In this document: positions 12,890-23,579 of the stretch, piece after piece
How the letters are laid out: each line of letters begins with the position of its first letter
Position numbering within the stretch: position 1 is the stretch's first letter
NCBI GenBank assembly: GCA_008638375.1
Contig: CM018052.1
Span: 8,515,506 to 8,579,505, forward strand
DNA length: 64,000 nucleotides
Direction: 5' to 3'
Origin: Nyssa sinensis
Lineage: Eukaryota > Streptophyta > Magnoliopsida > Cornales > Nyssaceae
Made by a program: the position numbers and the translations under genes
The notes under the pieces: generated by a model
The model's input: the letters and a program-made list of their open reading frames with translations, nothing else
The model's database searches: none
What the model was told of the DNA's origin: nothing

Positions 12890-15800
12890 TTAAAAAATGG
12901 GCAGAACAACAAAGTTTTCGTTCTGAAATAGGTTCTTGCAAATCTTTTGATTGTGACTGGCCTTGTGACAACGAGAACAATAAATAGCCCTCTTATCTTG
13001 GTATTGGGACTCAATGTGTTTTTTCTTTGGTCTACCAGGGAGTCTTTTAGTTATCGGTGGCAGCGGAGTCACCTCAATTGTAGTAGACTAGGATAACATC
13101 CTAACAATTACTGTTGTGTCAGAGAGCTCCTCTAGGGTCGGCTTATCGTGAGTAGGCATGAGTGGTATCATAAACTGTAGCAAATGTGCTTTCGTTTCAT
13201 TCTTGAACCAGACATCAATCATATCATACACACTGATACGAGCATGACCAATCACAACCATGGCATGAGGATAAGGAATTCTAGTCATCTGCCACTCCAA
13301 ACAACTGCATTCATATAATAACAACTTAACTGCATATATTTTCAAATCTCGATCAGTGACAGTGTACTCTGTGGTTAGTGAAAACTTATAACCGAATCTA
13401 GTGGACCTTCCTTAACTATCACAAATTTTTTCCTCAATCCTATCTCCTACGGGGATTTTTAACTTCTCAAGGATCATGTAACACCCTAACCCGAAATATG
13501 GCACGTAAACCGAGATAGGCCAGATCAAGTAATGTAAAACCAAAATGTAAATCGAACCCGTACTTAATGAAATTACTATGCGATATTATATGACACACAT
13601 AATATTAAATATCCGATAATCATTTTAGACTATCCCGAGTACCCTAGGACTACTCGTATGGGAAACTCGGACAATATGGAGAATCGGGCACGTATAATCG
13701 TACATTTCTCAAATTACGTGCATAGTATAATTACTATACGTACATAAGTATACGCATACGCATACACATGACACTATATTTTATGTATACATATATATCA
13801 TTATATATATATATATATAAATGTATATATACGATATGTGTATATGTATATGTATAATACATATATATATATATATACAAGTGTTATAAAATAAGTATCA
13901 ACATATGTATGTATATACAAGCTCATTATATATATATATATATATACAAAATGCATGCAAGGTATGCATGTGGGTGTGTGCTAGAATAAGTGTCGGCAGT
14001 GAGAGTGTGTGAGAAATGATGTGTAGCAATGTGTGTATTATAATATATATATATATATATATGTGTATTATATATAAAATATCTAAAACAATTAAATGAA
14101 AAGCAACAAAAAAGAAATTAACCGAAAAAGAAAGAAAAGAGGGTCAAAGAATTCGACAAAAATGGGGGGAAGAAAAAGAAGGAAGGTAGGCTGCAAGTTG
14201 GTGTGTCAAGTGGAAAATTTGGCTATATATAGGTGAGATGTGTTTAAGAGAAAATCAGAAGAAGCAAGGAGAAATGTGAGAAGCTGAAAGTCGATTTTGA
14301 TTTAGAGCAGTCAGAAGTGCACAATCAGAAGGATGGAAGGGCAAGTTACTACAAGCAAAAAACCTAAAAATCTCAAATGAGTGAAACAAATTAGTTTTAT
14401 ATTTCTAGTATGATTCATTAGTTATGAAAGTAGGGTCTTGATAAGCATGTAAGGGAGATCATGTTGCAAAAAGAATCAATCAAAATGGTTAAAAGATGAG
14501 GTAAATATAGGCAGTTGCAGGTTTTGGAAACAATTCGTGTTTTAAAGATTTATGCATGAAACTTGATTTGAACTCGGGAAAATGTTTCCCTAAAGTGCAG
14601 AAAAAGATTTAAGGAAGAAGGGAATGAAAACAGTTAGAAATTAGGCATAAAAAAATTGAAGAAATGAGCTCTCTGGAATCTCGAGTTGGCCAGAACAACC
14701 AATGTGGTAGCTTTGTTTGACAGCCAAGATTTACCCAATTCCATTTGTGGAGTGTGGATATGGGATCCTCATGAACTGTAGGTTTGAACGCCATTGAAAG
14801 AAGCAATAAATTTAGTCGTCAGCGAGTTGCCGTCGATGGAAGGGATGACCGATGTACGCTGGAGAAGAAGATGAACTGTATAAACGGTTATGGGTTGGGC
14901 TTGGTTCGGGTGGGGTTAGACCCAACCCACTAATGTATATAAACCCTGAAGTTGTGTCGTTTAGATTATGTTTTACAAACAAATTGAGAGTGTTTGGTTA
15001 TGCAGTTAAGAAATCAAATTGGAATTAAAATGGGAATAAGGATAGCCTATTCTAGTTTCATGTTTAGACACTATTTGGCTATTCCAAATTGGAATAGTAC
15101 AACATGAAATTCTAATTTGACCTAAAAACCTTGTAAATCAAAAGTAGACCCTGAACTTAGGGTAAATTATGAAAGGACCCGCAGCTAAATAAATTAAATA
15201 TTAATTTAATTAATTCAAAAATAAAAAAAATTACTAAAATACCCCTAAGTCAAATATGAGTCAAACAGACTCCGATTAAAGTAAACGAATAGTGAATTTT
15301 TATTATTTTGAGCATTCCAAACTCAACGGTTAAGTCCGATTTGTGAAAAGAGGTCTTGAGAAGTAAGAACAAGTAAAATTAAAAAATGACCGTTTTGCCC
15401 TTTCTAGTACAAAAGCCCGTAAAAGCCTAAACTGACTTTGTTCGACGTTACAGATTTAATAGTAAAATCTATTTTAGTAAAAGAGATACCAATAGTAAAA
15501 TGGTATAAAATTTGATGAATAGCATAGATTATGAAAAGGTAAACTGAGATGTATTATATATGATAAAATAGGAACTTCAAAGAGAAAGGAAACGAGACTT
15601 GATTTTATTGGAAAAGAAAGAAAATGATTTAAGAGGTAAGTAAATATCTGATCCCTGCATGTGATACTTCCAGCCATGTCAACAGTTTTTCATATACTAT
15701 CTATTGTATTCCATACATGCCAAAAAGTTTATTGAGTCCACATTTGATATTATCCTATATTGTGGAAAGTGTTTATTGACTATTATATATCTTGATCATG

Positions 15801-18660
15801 ATTTCTGTACACTCTGTACATAGGCCTCCTAGCACAAGACTTGTGATCTCAGCAGCCCAGTTTACATTGGCCTATTAAAGCAACAGTTTCATTCTCACTA
15901 CTAAGAAAAGTGTTATTGCATTTACTTTTCATGGGATTTAGCATGATCTCGATATATCATAAAGTGTCAGATTTGTGCTCAGTCACAAACTTCATCTGAT
16001 GCTTACTAGACCTACGGGTCGAAAAAAGAAAATCTAAAGTGGCAATTAAAATGGCATTTAAAGTGGGATCTGCGAGGTCGAGTACTAAACTGACGGGTTA
16101 AGTGCTAGGCTGAGAGATTGAGAAAAAAGGGAACAAAATGAGCTTAGGGGGTATGTTGAGCCCCGAGTTAAAGTGCATCCACATTTGTTGTTATCAGTAT
16201 CTATTATTGATTTTCATAAATGATCATATTATTTCCATATGAATGATCATGAGATTACATAGCGTTTTATTGAGTGCATATGATTATGCTTGAGACAGCT
16301 CATGACTGTAGCAGTATGATTATTGTTATCAGATAGATTTTCATTATTTTATCATTGAGTTTCCTACTATTTGATATTCATTGATGAGTTCTATATTTCT
16401 TAACTCGCTATCATGTTTGCATTATCCTAGTTCTTTATGGATTATGCCTTTTTATATTGACCTGCACACAAGGCAGAGTAAAGGAGAATTACTTACTGAG
16501 TTTTTATAACTCATACAGATACTACTTATATTTTTAGGCATAGATATCGAAAGCAGACGATAGAGCCTGCTAACTTAGAGCTGGACATTACTTTTTGAAG
16601 TTGCAAGTGTAATACATAGTACAGTCTTGTCATCTCCCATGTCATCCACGTCTTGGGGATGTACAATAGTTAAAGAATTTTACAGTCTATATTTTGAGAA
16701 CCAGATATATATATATATATATATTACATGCAGCTTTTATTTTAAAGTCTTCCGCTGCTTATATTATGATAGTTGTTGCATGTTAGAAGCACAGATTGTG
16801 TAGCAAGTTGAGAGATCCGGTTCGGCAATAGTATCGGGTCAGGTTCAGGGTTTGAGATTCGCATAGGGTGGGTCTTGGGTCATGACAGGTCATCTTCTTA
16901 TCCATTAGAAAAATTGTCAATTTTAGAACTTGGTCTTTCATGAATTGAAAAATGGTAATGTCATGCAAGGGAGATATCTATGAATTGAAAAACTCTACTA
17001 GATTACCATACGACCAATCCCAACACTTCAATGGAAACAATGTATTTGCCCAGTGTTCAGGCCTATTATCCTTAACCCATTGAGACATATCAGGACTGAA
17101 GTTATACATATTCTAGAAGTAGTGGTCATACATGCATGGATCCCTTGCATATGCAATGTCAATAAGCATTTTTAACTCAGTTTCCCTTCTCTTATTTTTT
17201 ATCCCTTTACTCTGCATGAAGTTGCTGAAATTTTCTTTCAAATGTGGAAGGCACCATGCATTACACTATGTTCCAAATGTTTGAGATATACCCAACAAAA
17301 GGCCATGATTCCTCTCTGTCATGAGTACAGTTGTACGGTCACCTGATATGTGCTTTAACTCTTCCAAAAATCATGACCAGTTCTCATCATTCTTGCTTGA
17401 TGAAAATGACTATGCTAATGAATACAAGCCATTATTCGCATCCAATCTAGTTGCAAACATCAAAACACCACCATAATAAGTTGTAAGGTGACAAACATCA
17501 ATGAAAAGTAACAACCTACATGCTGTGCTGAAGCCCACAATTGAACAACCATAAGCCACAAATAACTACTTGAAACGACCATCATCTAATAAAACATAGT
17601 TTGCACGGGTACCTGGTATGCAATCTCTATGGCGTTGACACATCTATGTCACATTTTTTAAACTATATTTAGGCATCCCGGTAATACTCCACTTAGCCCA
17701 CTTTTTTGCAAACCACGCTTGATGATATGACATTTGAATAGATAGAGCCGATTCAAAGTCCTTACGTATTTGCCCAACGAGATACCTAAGAGTCTTAGCT
17801 ATTTTATCATTTATCATCTTTCCAATATATTTTGAACGAACAATAGGTTTGTAGTTTGCAACATCATTTGTTGTGTGAGAATGAACATTATTAAATTTCT
17901 TAACTCTGACAATATCAGAATTCCCTTCACACCCAGCTGTCAACTTCCATTTACACCCCTCAACATTACATACAATCCTGTAGTATGAACGACTATTATT
18001 GAGGAACTTAAAAGTAAACTTGTTTGCCATTGCAAAACACGCAACTGCTTGCTTGAACTGAAGTGGAGACTTTCAAATATCTGACCCATTTCAATTTGAA
18101 ACCGATCGACAAAACTTGGAAAAGTCATCCAAGAAACTTCAGACACTTGAGAATCAATCTGTAAATTCTGATTTGTCTCTTTACTTTCAAGAGCAATACA
18201 AGGTCGACTGCAAGGAGCATCATATTCCTCGAATTGGGCAACAATAGTAGGGGTTCGTGCAGATTTTGCAAAAACATTAGATTCCTTGCACATTTGAAAA
18301 TTTTGAAATATTGAGATCGTTATAGTATAATACCACATTCAAATTGAATCAAACAATAATTAATTATGACAAAAACTAACCTTGTACTTACACTTTGTGG
18401 AGTAGTATGTGTACCATCAGTAACGTAAACATCAACTTTATCTTTATTGAAACGACAAAATCAAATGTAACACACGATCATCATGCAATTGAACCAACTT
18501 TGCAGGCTTATTCTTACTACTATAATGAAATATCTTCCTTACTAGCTAGATTAATGCCGAGAGCAATGCAAGTATCTTTTAAAAAATCTTCAAAACTAGT
18601 GTTGGTGTTCACGACAATTAGGTCAATTACACCTCCTTTATAAATAACATGGCCGTCTTT
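12890..18660 (-). pseudogene. mudrA-like MULE transposase, split by a solo LTR
   Basis: Read on the minus strand. N-terminal PB1-like text (IYKGGVIDLIVV) lies near 18640. A MuDR DNA-binding domain at 18030-17820 includes CNVEGCKWKLTA. The catalytic region at about 17560-16890 has FIDVCHL, YYGGVL, NDENW, FLEELKHI, DRTTVLMTER and CLPHLKENF. After the solo LTR the SWIM finger reads CSCLEWQMTRIPYPHA (13303-13240), followed by the basic run RLPGRPKKK and a zinc knuckle, CSRCHKASHNQKIC. Several stops and shifts make it inactive. The acidic residue expected in MTDR is E, and a SWIM cysteine is Y. Confidence 0.85.
13477..16887 (+). mobile_element. Solo LTR, 3.4 kb, inside mudrA
   Basis: The block starts TGTAACACCCTAACCCG and ends GGTCATGACA. 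Flanks are gatca on the left (13472-13476) and ggtca on the right (16888-16892), a 5-bp duplication with one change. No coding domains are inside; it holds several (TA)n and (TG)n tracts around 13800-14060. The right end shares text with the reverse of 56694-60382 (GCTACACAATC-type, ACGTGGAT, CCCATG order), so the two belong to one family in opposite orientation. Removing it rejoins the transposase near the second catalytic part. Confidence 0.82.
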
Positions 18661-19625
18661 AACTTTTATTTCTCCACCCTAATGGCAGTAAAAAATCAAT
18701 TTCTTCCACATGAAATGGTTCATTTTAGTCTTATTACCAAAATAATATGCGCAAGTCATTAGTATATTTAAATGATTATAATAATAACAAATATAGTTGC
18801 AATCATGTGTAAGAAAATCATGTGAATAATGAAGATGTAACTTATATATGCATTGCAAGAACTATGAGTTGCACCTTAGGTTGTGTGGGTTGTACCTTAG
18901 CATTACTAGGTTGCACCTTAAAGTTGTGAGGGTTGCACTAGATGTAAATAATCATCCAATAGTAACTTGATACAGTGTTACATGAATTGCACCTTAGGTT
19001 GTGTGGGTTGCACATTAGCATTACTGGGTTGATCTTGAAAGTTGTGAGGGTTGCACTTATGGTGTGACTTTTAATGACCATTTACATATAAACTACTTAT
19101 ATGTTACATGTTACAAACACCGACAATATTAAAAAGCACAAATAACACAAAATAACCACAAGAATCACAAATAACTACACAAAAACACAAGGTAGTCACG
19201 AGAATCAAAGGTTCTTTATTTTCTTTTTCATGAAAGGTCAAAGAAATAGTACAGAAAATATACAAGTCTTCATGTGTATGAGTGAGTGTGAGAAGAGGGG
19301 TAGAAGCCAATGGCAAGAGAGGCAACAACGACGGGGATAGCGAGGCAACAACGACGGTGATGGCGAGGCGACGATGATGACGATGACGACGACGACTTTG
19401 GTTGGTTAATGGAATGGTGCGACGACGAGGATTCGGGTTAGGGGAATCACTTGAGTAAAATAAGGACAGAGGTTTGAAAGAGTATTTTTGTCTTATAAAA
19501 TGTCAAATAGAAAAAAATGATATATTTATGATATTTTTTTTTAATTTAAGTACAAAACATAATTTTTTTTTCGAATTAAACTTTGAACAATGACTGAATA
19601 CTAAATATAAGTTAAAATTTTAATT
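18661..19625 (-). repeat. Right TIR of the MULE
   Basis: The inner part (18860-19070) carries gttgcacctta subrepeats. The outer part carries CTTTTTCATGAAAGGTCAAA, a GACGACGA run and TATAAAATGTCAAATAGAAA, ending near 19621. It is inverted relative to 9341-10250 and direct relative to 8331-9334. The stretch 18661-18860 is shared with the 8331 copy but was not found in the left TIR. Confidence 0.75.
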
Positions 19626-19874
19626 CCCCTGTTATATATCAACGAAGCACTTGAGTGGCCGGCTTTAAATTCAACATGAGGAGCACTCTCTCAAGTTCTA
19701 CGATTATAATGCAAGTATTCTCACCTGTGGATTGTGCCTTGCACGTAAGCCCACGTTGTACAACAAAACCTCTGTCTATATATATATATATATATGAAGA
19801 GGCCCGTTGTAGCTTCAAACAATCAGCCAGACTTGGCAACCAAAACACTCGCAAGAGATAAAGTCACAATAAGC
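19626..19874 (+). promoter_or_regulatory. Proximal promoter and 5' UTR of the pectinesterase gene
   Basis: Only about 250 bp separate the MULE end from the start codon. A TATATATATATATATA tract at about 19776-19794 lies some 80 bp before the ATG and is the best TATA-box candidate, so transcription probably starts near 19815-19830. A longer reading frame upstream from 19794 exists, but its first 27 codons lie over the TATA tract and lack family similarity. Confidence 0.5.
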
Positions 19875-21035
19875 ATGGCTTCTCTTAGAGCCTATGGGAA
19901 AGTCAATGACGCCGATCAAGAAAGGCTCGAAGCTGGTCGAAAGACCAGAAAGAGAATCACCATCATAAGCTTATCTGCGATCATCCTTGTCGGGGTTATC
20001 GTGGCAGCCGTAGTCGGTACTTCTGCTGGAAAATTCAAAAATGGCGGTTCAGGTGGTGGAACTCAATCTCTCTCTACTTCAATCAAAGCTGTATGTGATG
20101 TAAGCTTGTACCCGGAATCGTGTTACAGTAGCCTTGCTCCTCTTTATAATAATTCAAGTCAGATCAATCCTGAAGAACTCTTCAAGCTATCTGTTCGAGT
20201 GGCCATGAGTGAGCTGTCAAAAGCTTCCCAGTACTTCTCGGCAGACAATGGAGGATTCAGCTGTATAATAAGAGATAAAATGTGGGTTGCTGCTCTCGAA
20301 AGCTGCGGTGAACTCCTGGATCTTGCTTTGGATCATCTCAATAGTACTAGTTCATCTTCATGGGACATGGGCGGCGGCGGCCTCGCGTTACCGGAGGCTG
20401 TGGATGATCTCAGAACATGGCTAAGCGCTGCGGGCACATACCAACAGACGTGCATAGATGGATTTGAGAATGCAACGGGAAACCTAAAAGCAACAGTTTT
20501 CCAGTACCTTAAAAATTCTACTGAGTTCACTAGCAATAGTCTTGCCATCATCAACGAGTTCTCTATCCTCGCAAATACTTTGAATTTGAACGGACTAAGA
20601 CGACGACGTCGATTAATGAGCGTGAGGTCCAATTACGATGACATGCCACACTGGTTATCTGCGAAAGATCGGAAACTACTTCAAAGCACGAATTCAATTA
20701 AGATCAAAGCTGACGCTGTTGTGGCAAAGGATGGGTCCGGGAAGTACAAGACAATTGGTGACGCCCTCAAGGCGGTCCCTGACAACAGCAAGAAGAGGTT
20801 CGTCATCTACTTAAAAAAAGGGATTTATAAGGAAAATGTTAGAGTTGAAAAGACCAAATGGAATGTGATGATGGTTGGTGACGGAATGGATGCAACTCTT
20901 GTATCTGGCACCCTCAATGTTGTTGATGGAACTCCAACGTTCTCAACTGCCACATTTGGTACGTACTCGTAATTAACTCATAATTTAAAGCTATCTCATT
21001 GTTTTTTTCTCATAAGTAAAGTTAGATCATTGTTA

Positions 21036-21117
<82 letters not shown>

Positions 21118-21848
21118 AGAGAGAAGTCTACCAATAAATTTTAATTTTAATTTTTGTTTGTATGTATGCAGCTGTGTTTGGCAAGAGATTTATCGGTCGA
21201 GATATGGGATTTCGTAACAGCGCTGGTGCAATCAAGCAGCAGGCCGTGGCCTTGATGTCAACTTCCGACCAGTCAGTATTCTACAGATGCAGCATTGACG
21301 CCTTCCAGGACACTCTCTATGTGCATTCCAACCGCCAGTTCTACCGCGATTGCAAAATTTACGGGACAGTTGATTTCATTTTTGGAAACTCAGCTGTTGT
21401 CCTCCAAAACTGTACCATCCTACCAAAGGTGCCCATGCTTGGCCAACAGAACACCATTACAGCTCAAGGCAAGTTCGACCCAAATCAAAACACTGGCATT
21501 TCCATACAGAACTGCACCATTTGGCCAGCTGGGAATCTGTCTTCCATCCAGACCTTCCTAGGCCGGCCTTGGAAGAACTACTCCACAACGGTATACTTGC
21601 AATCGATGATGGGGAGTTTGATTGATCCAAAAGGGTGGTTACCATGGACAGGCAATACGGCACCAGACACCATATTTTATGTTGAATTCCAAAACTTTGG
21701 GCCTGGCGCTTCAACCAAAAATAGGGTTAAGTGGAAGGGGTTGAAAAATATTACCAGTAAACAAGCTAGTAAATTTACGGTTACCTCATTTATCAACGGG
21801 AACAAGTGGATCTCAGCAGCGGGTGTTACCTATAAACCAGGTGTCTGA
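19875..21848 (+). CDS. Type I pectin methylesterase with PMEI pro-domain, two exons
   Basis: The enzyme removes methyl esters from cell-wall homogalacturonan. I join exon 1 (19875-20958, G|GTACGT donor) to exon 2 (21172-21848, TATGCAG acceptor), giving 586 residues. ATG 19875 gives the usual MASLRAYG-type start before a basic stretch and a membrane anchor (about 28-50). The PMEI-like pro-domain spans about 70-235 (C74, C83, C130, C144). Processing motifs RRRRRLM (242-248) and RKLL (266-269) precede the mature enzyme. Catalytic segments are GIYKE (316-320), QAVAL (385-389), QDTLY (D408), VDFIFG (D429) and LGRPW (R493). All expected residues are present and no frame damage is visible. It should be secreted through the Golgi and act in the wall. 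Confidence 0.95.
21036..21114 (+). repeat. Compound (TA)n(CA)n(GA)n microsatellite in the pectinesterase intron
   Basis: Three adjoining dinucleotide tracts fill much of the 213-bp intron (20959-21171). Plus-strand GA repeats run for about 40 bp at 21075-21114. Length is likely to vary between individuals. Confidence 0.9.
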
Positions 21849-22371
21849 ATTCATGCAATGTTTTTGGAATCTTCCAGTGCCAGATTGTTTGTCTTCCTTC
21901 ATATTTCTTCCCCCCACCACGCTTTCATTGAAGTAGTATTGATTCATTCAACATGAAAATTTCAAATACTGGTTTTGCAGTCGTCAACGGTCAGATTGTT
22001 TCTCTTTCTATTTCTCCACCCCCAACACCACACTTTCATTCAAGTGGTATTGATTCATTCAACATGAAAATTCAAATAAAATCATGAAAACAAGGGTACA
22101 CTTGGTGAAATTTGACCCCTCTTTGTGGATTACGAATAGCTATAATTAACAGTTAATCACCTACGATGGAAAAATAACATAATAACCGGGTGTGAATTCG
22201 GGTTTCCTTTTGTTGTCTAAATTTGCAGAAACAGAAAGAGCATGTCACTTGTGTTACGAGTTTTATCTAATGATCACGAAGGTCACATAGACCTTCTCGT
22301 CAATAGATCGGCCACTAGAGTTGCTTACATCATTTTCACAATCCAAATCCCAAAGTCCAACGATGGCAACT
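21849..22371 (+). other. 3' UTR and downstream flank with a 111-bp duplication
   Basis: Two direct copies start at 21881 and 21992 (CAGATTGTTT, then CTTTCATT, AGT(G)GTATTGATTCATTCAA, CATGAAAAT). They differ at several positions, and the second is shorter. AATAAAATCA near 22075 is a possible poly(A) signal. The rest, up to the LINE start, shows no gene. Confidence 0.65.
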
Positions 22372-23579
22372 TAAGAGAGATGTGGAGCAGACTTGACCGG
22401 TTCTTGCTTCATCTTGAGTAGTTAGGGAAATTCAATGTGAAATAGTGGGGTTTTCCAAGATATATATTTGATCATATATATATTTGATCATAGTCCTATT
22501 TTATTGATGGAGGATGCTAGATATTGGGGTCTTAGACCCTTAGAATTATAAATGCCTAGTTAGATCATCCTGATATTTTGAAATTTGTTGGTAGTGTTTG
22601 GTATAGTTTTATAATGAAGGGTGGGCTGTTTTTCGATTATTAAAAAAATTACAGTGTTTTGAAGAATTCTCTAATAGTATGGAAAAAGGAGGCGTTCGGT
22701 AATGTTGACGACAAATTAAGAGATGTTGAGGATCAAATGCATTCTTTGGATTTATGCGTTGAAAGTAACATATTGCAGGAGGTAGATAGAGTTAAGAGAC
22801 ATGAGTCGAAGGTGGAATATTGAAAATTATGCCGGAGTTTGGCTACAAAGTCTAGGCTCAATTGAGAAGCCAACGGAGATCTTAATCCTAGATTGTTTTA
22901 TGTGGTGGCATTAGGGAAACAAAGAAAGAATATTGTGGATTCACTACAGGTTAATGGTGTACGATTGGAGGAACCAATGGAGGTTAAAAAGGGAGTTTTT
23001 AGTTTCTTTAAGCATTTTTTTGATGAAAAATAGGAAAATATTTTGTAGCTAGACCTTTCATTGGGAGAGATTTTGGGAAGACTGTTAGTGAAGAATCAAA
23101 TTAAGGGCTGACGTACTGTTGTTTTTTCGGAGGCCGAAACATAGGAAAATAGTAAGGATTGTGACCTGAACAAAGCGCCGAAGCCGGAGCCGTATGGGTT
23201 TAATCTAGAGTGTGTGAAGAAAGTTTGGAATCGAAAAAGGGGGCCTTTTTCGATTTTTTTGAAAGAGTTTTTCTTAAACGATAAGTTGGTAAAGGGTTTG
23301 AATTCATATTTATTAGCTTTGATCTCAAAAGGAGAGAATCCTTCTTCATTAAAAGATTTCAGGCCAATCAACCTAAAAAAGGTGACGCCCGAAATAAATG
23401 GTGATGTTCATTCAGCTTTCGTGGGCGGGAAGAACTTTCAAGATGGGGTTATGATCGCAAATGAGATGGTGGATTTTTGGAAAAGGGAAAAGCAGCAGGG
23501 TATTATATTTAAGGTGGATTTTCAAGAAGCATATGACACTCTCAATTAGAACTTTTTGTTCAAGATGGCGAAGGGTTTT
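22372..23579 (+). pseudogene. L1-type LINE ORF2, part 1 (endonuclease end to early RT)
   Basis: This is a 5'-truncated plant L1 element. Text in shifting frames reads WSRLDRFLL, DHSPILLMEDARYWG (end of the apurinic endonuclease), LRDVEDQMHSLDL, KPEPYGFNLE, DFRPINL and FKVDFQEAYDTLN, the start of the reverse transcriptase. The next residue, expected W, is a TAG stop, followed by FLFKMAKGF. The frame is cut at 23579 by a long insertion and continues at 55308. Many stops and shifts show it is dead. Confidence 0.85.

Larger units (their letters stand above)
9341..19625 (-). mobile_element. Mutator-like DNA transposon (MULE) with long TIRs
   Basis: The element is bounded by long terminal inverted repeats (left about 9341-10250, right about 18860-19625, internal similarity perhaps to 18661). 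Without the 3.4 kb solo LTR inside it is about 6.9 kb. It carries a mudrA-like transposase on the minus strand (18660 down to 12890) and two decayed accessory frames on the plus strand (10590-11150 and 11280-11800). The ends are AT-rich and somewhat diverged, and I could not find a matching 8-10 bp target duplication, so exact limits are uncertain by about 15 bp. The right end lies in the 5' flank of the pectinesterase gene. Confidence 0.8.

Noticed and set aside
9325..19640. Search for an 8-10 bp target duplication of the MULE
   Set aside because: Flanks tttgaggcg / caattaaaa and aattcccct / ccctgttat do not match. The left flank is another TIR, so the original site is probably lost.
19794..19874. 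In-frame upstream start giving 27 extra N-terminal residues on the pectinesterase
   Set aside because: It overlaps the tail of the TATA tract, and the family usually starts at the MASLRAYG-type residue before the basic and membrane segment.
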